Assembly: GCA_020353115.1 (NCBI GenBank) | Contig: CP070687.1 | Span: forward strand, 2,360,748 to 2,366,850 | Direction of reading: 5' to 3' | From: Bacteroidales bacterium | GTDB taxonomy: Bacteria; Bacteroidota; Bacteroidia; Bacteroidales; VadinHA17 | Length of the DNA: 6,103 bases | In this document: positions 1 to 6,103 of the stretch, piece by piece | Layout of the letters: each line of letters begins with the position of its first letter | Position numbering within the stretch: the stretch's first letter is position 1 | Program-made: the position numbers and the translations under genes | Notes under the pieces: generated by a model | Databases searched by the model: none | Told to the model about the DNA's origin: nothing | Seen by the model: only the letters and a program-made list of their open reading frames with translations

Positions 1-244
1 TAAAGGTTCGAAAGGAAGATATAAAAGCCATCGATACCGCATGACCCTTCTCAACCATACGACTGGTAGCCTCTTCTTCGCCGTTTGACGGATACAGCGA
101 AGGAACACAGTGAGTTTTCAAAATAACAGGGTAAGCCTTTGATTGGTAACCGAAAAGGCAATTCTGATGAGCCATTCCCCTGGAAAACCACCCATTTTCG
201 TACACTCCGTTTAAGGATAATGGCAACGGTTGTGTGTAATACAT
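1..244 (-). CDS. Possible partial unknown ORF, N-terminal 81 codons, runs off left edge
   Basis: I do not recognise this one. Reading the minus strand from an ATG at 244-242, the frame stays open for 81 codons to the window edge. The same frame is also open upstream of that ATG, back to a TAA at about 335-337. The predicted peptide begins MYYTQPLPLSLNG and contains GWFSRGMAHQNC and EEEATSRMVEKGHAVSM. It shows no signal peptide, membrane segment or motif I can assign. If real, the gene is divergent from the barrel/uppS/bamA operon and shares the 245-365 spacer with it. Against it: no TAnnTTTG box is seen on the minus strand upstream, the composition (two Cys, several His and Trp) is not diagnostic, and the rest of the gene is outside the window. 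A chance open frame in non-coding DNA is a serious alternative. Confidence 0.25.
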   Translation of the reverse strand, partial: MYYTQPLPLSLNGVYENGWFSRGMAHQNCLFGYQSKAYPVILKTHCVPSLYPSNGEEEATSRMVEKGHAVSMAFISSFRTF

Positions 245-275
245 ACTCCCTAAACGGGATTTAAGTTTTTTTAAC

Positions 276-310
276 AATAATTTGCCCCATAAACAGTTAA
301 TAATTTGTCC
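276..310 (+). repeat. Imperfect direct repeat AATAATTTGyCC, two copies 23 nt apart
   Basis: AATAATTTGCCC at 276-287 and AATAATTTGTCC at 299-310 differ at one of twelve positions. Their starts are 23 nt apart, roughly two helical turns, and both lie upstream of the -7 element at 336-343. They could be a regulator's binding sites, or the TTTG of one copy could serve as an upstream promoter element. In such A/T-rich DNA a chance match is also plausible. Confidence 0.3.
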
Positions 311-335
311 GGGAGAGCTATTTTTAAGAATTTAT

Positions 336-343
336 TACTTTTG
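336..343 (+). promoter_or_regulatory. Operon promoter, -7 element TACTTTTG
   Basis: TACTTTTG matches the Bacteroidota primary-sigma -7 consensus TAnnTTTG exactly and is followed by TAAAAAA. Transcription would begin around 349-352, giving a leader of about 15 nt before the ATG at 366. No good -33 TTG lies at the expected 19-21 nt upstream; the nearest TTTG, at 304-307, is too far. The core sits in a small inverted repeat, TTAC-TTTT-GTAA (335-346), and closely resembles the element before the second ompH gene at 5619-5626. Confidence 0.65.
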
Positions 344-365
344 TAAAAAATATCAGCCTCAGATT

Positions 366-1109
366 ATGAAAAGAATTCTTTTTCTCGTATTGGCTATATC
401 AGTAATCACAAGCGTAACGTTAAGAGCCCAGGCCTGGAAAATTAGGAGATATGAAGGGATTGTGGGAATCGGCACTTCCAACTACTTCGGTGATATCGGG
501 GGATATTCGAAGGGCGAAAATATCCTGGGGATTAAGGATTTATCTATTTCGAGAACAAGGCCTTCATTTTATCTGGGAGCCAGATATAAGCTATATGAAG
601 TATTGGCTCTGAAATTGAATTTTACCTTTGGTTTTCTTTCCGGATCGGATGCAAATAAACAGAATGATGCAAGAAACCTTGAGTTTTCTGCTACCATCTT
701 TGAGCCGTCAATTCAGGTGGAATATTCATTTCTGAAGGAAAAGGCAAGTCAGAGTTATCTGATGATGAAAGGAAGCGGTGTGAGACCATTCAATTCAAAC
801 ATTTCGGTCTATGTTTTCCTGGGACTCGGAGGGGGATTCTTCAGCCCGAAGGCCAAGGAAAATCTTGAAAATTTTGAATTTGATTATAGTAAAGCAACAC
901 TGGTGGTACCAATGGGCTTGGGACTGAAATATGGACTTTCACCCAAGTGGTCCATCGGATTTGATCTGGGAGGCCGGTTAACTACAACGGATTATCTGGA
1001 TGGTTACACATCATCTTATTCCAAATCAAACGATGTTTATTATTTCGGAGTGATCAATTTCGTTTATAAGATGAGGACCACCAGGTCAGGATGGCCTGCA
1101 TTTCGATAA
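366..1109 (+). CDS. DUF6089/PorG-type outer-membrane beta-barrel protein (first copy)
   Basis: This 247-residue protein is predicted to be exported. It has a signal peptide at residues 1-23 (basic MKR, a hydrophobic core, then RAQA with cleavage after Ala21 or Ala23). The rest consists of alternating hydrophobic/aromatic and Gly-rich strands, consistent with a small outer-membrane barrel of about eight strands. It shares with the next gene the GTSNYFGDI segment (residues 36-44; GTNYYLGDI there), a D-Y-L-D-G stretch near the C-terminus, and a tail of the type CPAY (here WPAFR). That makes the two tandem paralogues. I chose the ATG at 366 because it starts a clean signal peptide and lies 22 nt after the -7 box; the in-frame TTG at 282 lies before the promoter. 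The role is inferred: a structural outer-membrane protein, possibly related to type IX secretion. Lacking the Cys of the usual CPxY tail, it is the less typical of the pair. Confidence 0.75.
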   Translation: MKRILFLVLAISVITSVTLRAQAWKIRRYEGIVGIGTSNYFGDIGGYSKGENILGIKDLSISRTRPSFYLGARYKLYEVLALKLNFTFGFLSGSDANKQNDARNLEFSATIFEPSIQVEYSFLKEKASQSYLMMKGSGVRPFNSNISVYVFLGLGGGFFSPKAKENLENFEFDYSKATLVVPMGLGLKYGLSPKWSIGFDLGGRLTTTDYLDGYTSSYSKSNDVYYFGVINFVYKMRTTRSGWPAFR

Positions 1110-1130
1110 TACTCCTCGTATTTAAAGTGA

Positions 1131-1808
1131 ATGAAAAAAGCAATTTTTTTTGTCTGTTCCATGCTTATGTTCACTGTGGGGCATGCACAGAGAAACGTGG
1201 ATATTGGAGTTTTTGCCGGTACGAACTATTACCTTGGTGATATAAATCCTTCAAAACAATTTTATTCACCGTCCTTTTCTGTAGGAGGTTTATGCCGGTA
1301 CAACCTGAATCCCCGTTATTCAATACGAGGAAGTGTATTTTATGGCGGACTCAGTGGAGATGACCGTGATTTTGACAACCTTTTCCAGAGTAGGAGAGAT
1401 GCGAGTTTTGATGCGAACGTACTGGACGCAACCCTGCAGTTTGAATTTAATTTTCTCCCGTATAGTACATGGGGAAAGAGAAGGGAATTTTCAACATATG
1501 TGGCTGGCGGCATAGGTTTTGCATTTTTTAACAGCTCCGGTGGCTATACATATGAACTGGTCCTGCCCTTTGGGGTCGGTTTTAAAATTAACCTTGCCAA
1601 ACGGTTGAGCGCCGGAGTTGAATGGGGCTTCCGGAAAACGTTTTACGATGAACTGGATGGCCTGGAGAATTGGAGCGATCCTGAATATAAAGGCCTTTTT
1701 CATAATTATGACTGGTATTCAGTTGCAGGGATCTTTGTGACCTATAAAATATTCGATGCCAGGGACGATTGCCCTGCATACTGGGATTATCAGCCGAAGA
1801 AAAGATAG
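1131..1808 (+). CDS. porG: PorG-type outer-membrane protein (DUF6089 family)
   Basis: This 225-residue protein has a signal peptide at residues 1-19 (MKK, hydrophobic core, GHA|Q). It is followed by the family hallmark GTNYYLGDINP (about residues 30-40), repeated amphipathic Gly/aromatic strands, and a C-terminal strand leading to DDCPAYW. In P. gingivalis, PorG (PG0189) is an outer-membrane protein that associates with the PorK/PorN ring of the type IX secretion system and is encoded directly before uppS and bamA, the position seen here. The identification therefore rests on family features plus synteny. It begins 21 nt after the preceding paralogue and ends 5 nt before uppS, so it is co-transcribed with both. 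No lipobox surrounds Cys9, so it is not a lipoprotein. Whether this organism actually has a type IX system cannot be judged from the window; PorG is a likely assignment, not a proven one. Confidence 0.7.
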   Translation: MKKAIFFVCSMLMFTVGHAQRNVDIGVFAGTNYYLGDINPSKQFYSPSFSVGGLCRYNLNPRYSIRGSVFYGGLSGDDRDFDNLFQSRRDASFDANVLDATLQFEFNFLPYSTWGKRREFSTYVAGGIGFAFFNSSGGYTYELVLPFGVGFKINLAKRLSAGVEWGFRKTFYDELDGLENWSDPEYKGLFHNYDWYSVAGIFVTYKIFDARDDCPAYWDYQPKKR

Positions 1809-1813
1809 CAGAA

Positions 1814-2584
1814 ATGTCACTCAGGGATAAAATAAATAAGGAGAAACTTCCCGGGCATGTGGCCATCATAATGGATGGAAACGGCAGATGGGCCAAGCTT
1901 AAGGGGAAAAAGAGAATATACGGACATAAGAACGGAGTGACAGCCGTGCGTGAAACAACAGAAGCTGCAGCCGAACTGGGAATCAAATACCTTACCCTGT
2001 ATGCATTCTCAACAGAGAACTGGAACAGACCAAAAGATGAGATCAGCGCTCTGATGTCACTGCTGGTCTCAACCCTGAATACGGAAACAAAAACACTAAC
2101 GGATAATAATATCCGTTTATTGGCTATAGGAGATCTCGACAGGATCCCGGAAAAAGTGTGCAGGAAAGTAACTGAGACAATTGAAAAAACCGCTGGTAAT
2201 ACCGGAATGTCACTAATTCTGGCACTGAGTTATAGCTCAAGATGGGAAATTCTTAATGCTGTAAAAAAAATTACCGAGAATGCCCTTGATAATAAGCTGT
2301 CGGTGAACGATATAAATAATGAATTGTTTACTAAATACCTGACAACATGCGGGATACCGGATCCTGAACTGGTAATAAGAACAAGCGGTGAGTACAGAAT
2401 AAGTAATTTCCTGCTTTGGCAGATAGCCTATGCTGAACTCTATTTCTCAGATAAACTCTGGCCGGATTATACAAAGGAAGATCTGTATGAAGCCGTTTTA
2501 AGCTTTCAGCATCGTGAGAGAAGATTTGGGAAAATCAGTGAGCAATTGGTGCAACCAGAAATAATTTGTGGAGAAGATGATTAG
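1814..2584 (+). CDS. uppS: Isoprenyl transferase / undecaprenyl diphosphate synthase
   Basis: UppS is a cytoplasmic cis-prenyltransferase. It adds eight isopentenyl units to farnesyl diphosphate to give the C55 lipid carrier for peptidoglycan and surface glycans. The 256-residue protein has all the family signatures. HVAIIMDGNGRWAK (residues 15-28) includes the catalytic Mg-binding Asp21, Asn23 and Arg25. Arg34 and His38 follow, then FSTENWNRP (Ser66, Trp70, Arg72), and RTSGEYRISNF (Arg189, Arg195, Ser197) followed by Glu208. Each lies exactly five residues before its E. coli counterpart (D26, N28, R30, R39, H43, S71, W75, R77, R194, R200, S202, E213), so the enzyme should be active. I chose the ATG at 1814 (MSLRDKI), which matches the usual family N-terminus and leaves a 5-nt gap after porG; the in-frame TTG at 1769 would run back into porG. 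The 3' end overlaps bamA by 8 nt. Confidence 0.97.
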   Translation: MSLRDKINKEKLPGHVAIIMDGNGRWAKLKGKKRIYGHKNGVTAVRETTEAAAELGIKYLTLYAFSTENWNRPKDEISALMSLLVSTLNTETKTLTDNNIRLLAIGDLDRIPEKVCRKVTETIEKTAGNTGMSLILALSYSSRWEILNAVKKITENALDNKLSVNDINNELFTKYLTTCGIPDPELVIRTSGEYRISNFLLWQIAYAELYFSDKLWPDYTKEDLYEAVLSFQHRERRFGKISEQLVQPEIICGEDD

Positions 2585-5072
2585 AAAGTTAATCCTGTTA
2601 ACAACAATACTTACACTTTTTGTCTCATATCCGGATAACGCACAGGAGACTGGAGATGAAAAGTTACCGGTGATGGATTATTCCTTTCCAAAAGAATACG
2701 AAATCGGCGGAATTACAGTTTCCGGAGTGGAATTTCTTGACGAAAATACTCTGATCCAGCACTCCGGACTGGTGGTCGGGGAAACCATCCTTGTCCCGGG
2801 CGAGAGAATTACCATGGCAATAGAGAGATTGTGGTCCCTGGGACTGTTTTCTGATGTAAAGATTACCAAAATAAAAACGGAAGGAGAAAAGATATTCCTG
2901 GATATCTTTCTTGGCGAACGTTTCAGATTATCAAGATTCACCTTTTCGGGAGTTAACCGGAGTGAGACACAGGACCTTCTTGAAAAAATTAACATAATGA
3001 GTGGCAACCAGGTCACCGAAAATATGATCAATAACGCCACCACCATCATAAAAAACCACTTCATCGAAAAAAGTTTCTATAACGTGCGGGTGGATATTAC
3101 ACAAAAGGATGATCCGAATTTACCCAATAGCCTTATTCTTAATGCACATGTAACGAAAAATAAAAAGGTCAGGATAAAAGATATCCGGTTTGAAGGAAAT
3201 TCAGTTTTCTCCGATAACCGGCTTCGCCGCGTAATGAAAAATACAAAAAAACGAAACCTGAACTTCTTTAAAGCCTCAAAGTATATTGAGGATAGCTATG
3301 ATGAGGATAAGGTAAGCCTGTCCGACTTCTATAATGAAAACGGGTACCGTGATTTTAAAATTCTCGGTGACACACTATATCCTTACGAGACAGACAGGTT
3401 GATGTTAATTATTTATATACAGGAAGGAAACAAATATTATCACCGGAATATTACATGGGTGGGAAATACAAAATTTCCGTCGGAGTTGCTTGGTGCTTCA
3501 CTTGGAATAGAAAAGGGAGATGCCTACGATCAGAAAGCTCTTGAAGACCGCTTGTTCTACGACCCGAATGCCGTAAGTTCTATATATATGGATAACGGTT
3601 ACCTCTTTTCAAGCATCAATCCGGTGGAAGTGTGGGTGGAGAATGACTCGATCGATCTTGAAATGAGAGTTTATGAAGGCGAACAGGCTACCATAAATAA
3701 AGTGATCATCCGGGGTAATACAAAAACCAACGAACATGTCGTTCGCAGGGAAATCAGGACACTACCCGGTCAGCTGTTCAGTAAAACGGATATAATCCGT
3801 TCGGTGCAGGAAGTGGCACAACTTGGCCATTTCGATCCGGAAAAGATCAATCCGAATCCGCTGCCCGATCCCGCCAATGGAACGGTAGATCTTGAATATA
3901 ACCTGGAAGAAAGAGCCAATGACCAGTTCGAGATTTCCGGAGGCTGGGGAGCAGGAATGCTGATCGGAACCGTCGGGCTCCGTTTTAATAATTTCTCCAT
4001 CAGGAATGTACTGAAACTGAATCAATGGAGACCCGTACCTTCAGGCGATGGACAAACACTCAGCCTGCGTGCCCAGTCGAACGGCAGATACTACCAGGCC
4101 TATAATATTACATTCGTTGAACCATGGTTCGGGGGGAAAAAACCCAACTCCTTTTCGGTATCGGGGTTCAGATCCGTTCAATCAAATGGCCAGAAGAAGG
4201 GAGAAAGTGGCAGACAATCACTTTCTATTACCGGAGCGTCTGTCGGTTCCGGACGCAGACTTAGCTGGCCGGATGATTTTTTCACCCTTTATAACCAGGT
4301 GAGCTATCAGCTATATGACCTGAACAACTGGGGGCGTTATTTCCTTTTTTCAGAAGGTACATCAAATAACCTGAGCTTTACCACTTCACTTACGAGGCAT
4401 TCGGCAGGCCCCAATCCGATTTTCCCGGTCAGGGGCTCCACGTTTTCGCTATCGCTCCAGATTACACCACCTTATTCATTGTTTAGCGATAAAGATTTTA
4501 CAAACCCGGAAATGCTTGATAGTGAGAAATATAGATGGATCGAGTACCATAAATGGTCATTTAAGGCAGACTATTATTTTGAATTGGCAAAGAATTTGGT
4601 GTTGAATACTAAGGCAGGGTTCGGATACCTCGGCCATTACAATGACGATATCGGTCCATCACCCTTCGAAGGATTCGACCTCGGAGGAGACGGGATGACA
4701 GGATACAGTCTGTATGGGCGGGAAACAATTGCCCTGAGAGGATATGAGAATTTTTCCCTGACACCCATCGTGGACGGGAATAAGGCAGGTAACCTGTATA
4801 GTAAGATTACCATGGAGCTAAGGTATCCGATTTCCATGAATCCGCAAGCTACGATATTTGGCCTGGTGTTCTTTGAAGCGGGAAATGCATGGTACCGGTT
4901 CCAGGATTTCAATCCCTTTGGAATGAAAAGATCCGTCGGAGTCGGTTTACGTGCCAACCTGCCGATGTTCGGATTACTTGGTATCGACTGGGGCTATGGA
5001 TTTGATGAAGTCCCGGGTAACCCGGATGCCGACGGTGGCCATTTCCATTTTGTTATAGGCCAGCAATTCTAA
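2577..5072 (+). CDS. bamA: Outer membrane protein assembly factor BamA (Omp85)
   Basis: BamA is the central, essential subunit of the BAM complex and folds beta-barrel proteins into the outer membrane. The 831-residue product has a signal peptide (residues 1-22, cleavage before Gln23). Five POTRA domains follow, starting near residues 42, 116, 198, 287 and 371, each with the beta-strand pattern ending in a Gly such as FEGN, WVGN and IRGN. A C-terminal barrel runs from about 451. The loop-6 signature of Omp85 proteins is present as LRGYE (Arg721-Gly722-Tyr723), and the protein ends in Phe (GQQF), the usual terminal residue of barrel proteins. Length is close to E. coli BamA (810). The start chosen is the ATG at 2577 rather than the GTG three codons earlier. 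It overlaps the uppS stop as ATGATTAG, suggesting translational coupling. TamA, another Omp85 protein, is excluded by the five POTRA domains and by the uppS/skp context. Confidence 0.96.
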   Translation: MIRKLILLTTILTLFVSYPDNAQETGDEKLPVMDYSFPKEYEIGGITVSGVEFLDENTLIQHSGLVVGETILVPGERITMAIERLWSLGLFSDVKITKIKTEGEKIFLDIFLGERFRLSRFTFSGVNRSETQDLLEKINIMSGNQVTENMINNATTIIKNHFIEKSFYNVRVDITQKDDPNLPNSLILNAHVTKNKKVRIKDIRFEGNSVFSDNRLRRVMKNTKKRNLNFFKASKYIEDSYDEDKVSLSDFYNENGYRDFKILGDTLYPYETDRLMLIIYIQEGNKYYHRNITWVGNTKFPSELLGASLGIEKGDAYDQKALEDRLFYDPNAVSSIYMDNGYLFSSINPVEVWVENDSIDLEMRVYEGEQATINKVIIRGNTKTNEHVVRREIRTLPGQLFSKTDIIRSVQEVAQLGHFDPEKINPNPLPDPANGTVDLEYNLEERANDQFEISGGWGAGMLIGTVGLRFNNFSIRNVLKLNQWRPVPSGDGQTLSLRAQSNGRYYQAYNITFVEPWFGGKKPNSFSVSGFRSVQSNGQKKGESGRQSLSITGASVGSGRRLSWPDDFFTLYNQVSYQLYDLNNWGRYFLFSEGTSNNLSFTTSLTRHSAGPNPIFPVRGSTFSLSLQITPPYSLFSDKDFTNPEMLDSEKYRWIEYHKWSFKADYYFELAKNLVLNTKAGFGYLGHYNDDIGPSPFEGFDLGGDGMTGYSLYGRETIALRGYENFSLTPIVDGNKAGNLYSKITMELRYPISMNPQATIFGLVFFEAGNAWYRFQDFNPFGMKRSVGVGLRANLPMFGLLGIDWGYGFDEVPGNPDADGGHFHFVIGQQF

Positions 5073-5097
5073 ATTATTTAAACTTAAATTAAGAGTC

Positions 5098-5613
5098 ATG
5101 AAAAAGATCATTACATCATTATTGGCACTCAGCATTTCGCTGGGAGCCGGATTTGCTCAGAAATACGCATTCGTGGATACAGAATATATATTGAGCAATA
5201 TACCATCCTATAAGGCAGCACAGGATCAGCTTGACCAGTTCTCAACAGATTGGGAAACCGAGATCTCTGCAATGTATGCCGACGTGGAACAAATGTACAG
5301 GGACTACCAGGCTGAGGAAGTCCTTCTTACACAGGAAATGAAAAGAAAACGGGAAGACGACATCATTAATAAGGAAAAGGAAGTAAAGGATATTCAAAAT
5401 AAATATTTCGGACGTGAAGGTGAATTATATAAAAAACGGCAGGAATTGATCAAACCGATCCAGGATGAAGTGTACAATGCGGTAAAGGAAATCGCCGTGG
5501 AAGGTAATTATGCCGTGATTTTTGATACATCCAGCGGTCCGAGCCTTCTGTATACCAATCCCAGATACGATTTGAGTGATGACGTTCTGGAAAAATTAGG
5601 TTATAAGAATTAA
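5098..5613 (+). CDS. OmpH/Skp family periplasmic chaperone (first copy)
   Basis: Skp-type proteins are periplasmic trimers that hold unfolded outer-membrane proteins in a cavity between long helical arms and deliver them to BAM. This 171-residue protein has a signal peptide (residues 1-20, GFA|Q) and a first strand, KYAFVDTEYILSNIPSY. A long, highly charged coiled-coil region (about residues 36-115, rich in E, K, Q and R) forms the tentacles. The family ending follows: LIKPIQDEVYNAVKEIA, then the strand YAVIFDTSSG. After that a short extra tail ends in LEKLGYKN. Length is typical of the family (about 160-180). It starts 25 nt after bamA with no visible promoter of its own, so it is probably read from the operon transcript. 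E. coli also places skp directly after bamA. Confidence 0.93.
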   Translation: MKKIITSLLALSISLGAGFAQKYAFVDTEYILSNIPSYKAAQDQLDQFSTDWETEISAMYADVEQMYRDYQAEEVLLTQEMKRKREDDIINKEKEVKDIQNKYFGREGELYKKRQELIKPIQDEVYNAVKEIAVEGNYAVIFDTSSGPSLLYTNPRYDLSDDVLEKLGYKN

Positions 5614-5618
5614 TTATT

Positions 5619-5626
5619 TACATTTG
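5619..5626 (+). promoter_or_regulatory. Internal promoter before the second ompH, -7 element TACATTTG
   Basis: TACATTTG matches TAnnTTTG exactly, lies 5 nt after the stop of the first ompH and is followed by TAAAAATTTT. Transcription would begin around 5632-5635, about 20 nt before the ATG at 5653. It sits within the inverted repeat TTTAC-ATTT-GTAAA (5617-5630). The -33 region (near 5596-5598, TTA) is weak. It implies that the second ompH, and perhaps genes beyond the window, can be expressed apart from bamA. Confidence 0.55.
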
Positions 5627-5652
5627 TAAAAATTTTAACCAATACAAACTGA

Positions 5653-6103
5653 ATGATGAAAAACCATTTGAGATACAGTATTATAGCAACTATATTACTG
5701 ATCGGAACAACTGCAATTGCCCAGAATTTTAAATTCGGGCATATTAACAGCCAGGAGTTGCTTTCATTGATGCCGGAAAGAGATAGTGCACAAGCTATTC
5801 TTGAAGAGTATGCAGGGCAACTGGAAGGCCAGCTGGAAGCTATGCAGGTTGAATACAACAATAAGGTACAGGTGTATCTGGCAGAACAGGAAAGTTATAC
5901 GGAGCTTATCAGATCAACAAAGGAACAGGAACTGGCTGATATTAATGAAAGGATGCAGGGATTCCAGGCTACGGCACAACAGGACCTTCGGCAAAAAGAG
6001 GCTGAACTTATTCAACCTATTATCACGAAAGCGCAAAATGCAGTAAAAGAGGTTGGTAAAGAAAATGGTTTCACTTATGTTTTTGATATAGCCACCGGAT
6101 CTG
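5653..6103 (+). CDS. OmpH/Skp family periplasmic chaperone (second copy), partial, cut by right edge
   Basis: The reading frame begins with two ATG codons (5653 and 5656) and remains open to the window end, giving 150 residues without the C-terminus. It has a signal peptide (residues 1-23, TTAIA|Q), the first strand FKFGHINSQELLSLMPERDSA, and a Gln/Glu-rich coiled-coil arm (about 44-118). The family ending then appears, LIQPIITKAQNAVKEVGKEN, followed by FTYVFDIATGS, where about 15-25 residues are normally left. The fold is the same as the preceding protein, but the arm differs clearly (Gln/Glu-rich versus Lys/Arg/Glu-rich), so the pair is an old duplication. Tandem ompH genes after bamA are usual in Bacteroidota. 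The start has no Shine-Dalgarno sequence and lies 39 nt after the previous stop, with its own likely promoter in that gap. The next gene is often murI, but that is beyond the window. Confidence 0.92.
   Translation, partial: MMKNHLRYSIIATILLIGTTAIAQNFKFGHINSQELLSLMPERDSAQAILEEYAGQLEGQLEAMQVEYNNKVQVYLAEQESYTELIRSTKEQELADINERMQGFQATAQQDLRQKEAELIQPIITKAQNAVKEVGKENGFTYVFDIATGS

Larger units (their letters stand above)
245..365 (+). promoter_or_regulatory. A/T-rich control region upstream of the envelope operon
   Basis: This spacer precedes the first barrel gene. It is much more A/T-rich than the flanking DNA, with a T-run at 266-272 and an A-run at 345-350. It contains an imperfect 12-bp direct repeat (276-287 and 299-310) and the -7 promoter element at 336-343. 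No ribosome-binding sequence of Shine-Dalgarno type precedes the ATG at 366; the leader is A/T-rich, as is normal in Bacteroidota. No RNA gene or riboswitch structure is recognisable. Confidence 0.5.

Noticed and set aside
2..88. Short plus-strand frames ending at 44 (…KEDIKAIDTA) and at 88 (…GSLFFAV), possible C-termini of an upstream gene
   Set aside because: Only 13 and 28 codons lie inside the window and neither end is recognisable (neither looks like the nadK C-terminus). They also conflict with the longer minus-strand open frame.
247..272. Small hairpin TCCC-TAAAC-GGGA followed by a T-run, possible terminator of an upstream gene
   Set aside because: The stem is only 4 bp and the T-run begins 6 nt after it; too weak to call.
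282..365. In-frame TTG extension of the first barrel gene by 28 codons
   Set aside because: The extension lies upstream of and across the -7 promoter element and would bury the clear signal peptide that begins at the ATG at 366.
1769..1813. In-frame TTG extension of uppS
   Set aside because: It overlaps the end of porG and adds residues absent from the family; the ATG at 1814 gives the standard N-terminus.
1588..1986. 132-codon minus-strand frame across the porG/uppS junction
   Set aside because: It is antisense to two well-supported genes and has no family features; a shadow frame.
2568..2576. GTG start three codons before the bamA ATG
   Set aside because: The ATG at 2577 gives a better signal peptide start (MIRK) and a typical stop/start overlap.
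5786..6046. 86-codon plus-strand frame in another phase
   Set aside because: It lies wholly inside the second ompH gene, whose own frame is open to the window end and carries the Skp features.
1..6103. tRNA, rRNA, CRISPR arrays, transposase genes or attachment sites
   Set aside because: I looked for these and saw none.

Overview
The window reads as chromosomal DNA from a member of the Bacteroidota, probably Bacteroidales-like, although the order is only an inference. Four things point there. The gene order is DUF6089/PorG-type barrel, uppS, bamA, ompH, ompH. Two promoters match the Bacteroidota -7 consensus TAnnTTTG. The starts lack Shine-Dalgarno sequences and have A/T-rich leaders. Most signal peptides end in the Ala|Gln junction typical of the phylum. 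The same set is known from Porphyromonas gingivalis (PG0189 PorG, PG0190 UppS, PG0191 Omp85/BamA, PG0192 and PG0193 OmpH/Skp; recalled, not looked up).

Layout. Positions 1-244 hold no recognisable gene, but the minus strand is open without a stop to the left edge (81 codons from an ATG, identity unknown). Positions 245-365 are an A/T-rich control region with an imperfect 12-bp direct repeat and a clear -7 element. From 366 to the right edge, six genes lie close together on the plus strand: two tandem DUF6089/PorG-type outer-membrane barrel proteins (366-1109 and 1131-1808), uppS (1814-2584), bamA (2577-5072), a first ompH/skp (5098-5613) and a second ompH/skp (from 5653, cut by the window end). 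Gaps are 21, 5, -8, 25 and 39 nt, so this looks like one operon. A second promoter (5619-5626) lies just before the second ompH.

How the genes fit together. The operon is about building the envelope. UppS makes the C55 lipid carrier used for peptidoglycan and surface glycans. The two OmpH/Skp proteins escort unfolded outer-membrane proteins across the periplasm. BamA inserts them into the outer membrane. The DUF6089 proteins are themselves small outer-membrane barrels and so likely BamA clients; the second resembles PorG of the type IX secretion system. No wholly new system is evident. The less ordinary points are the PorG-type tandem pair, the near-identical promoter cores at the head of the operon and before the second ompH, and the unexplained left-end open frame.
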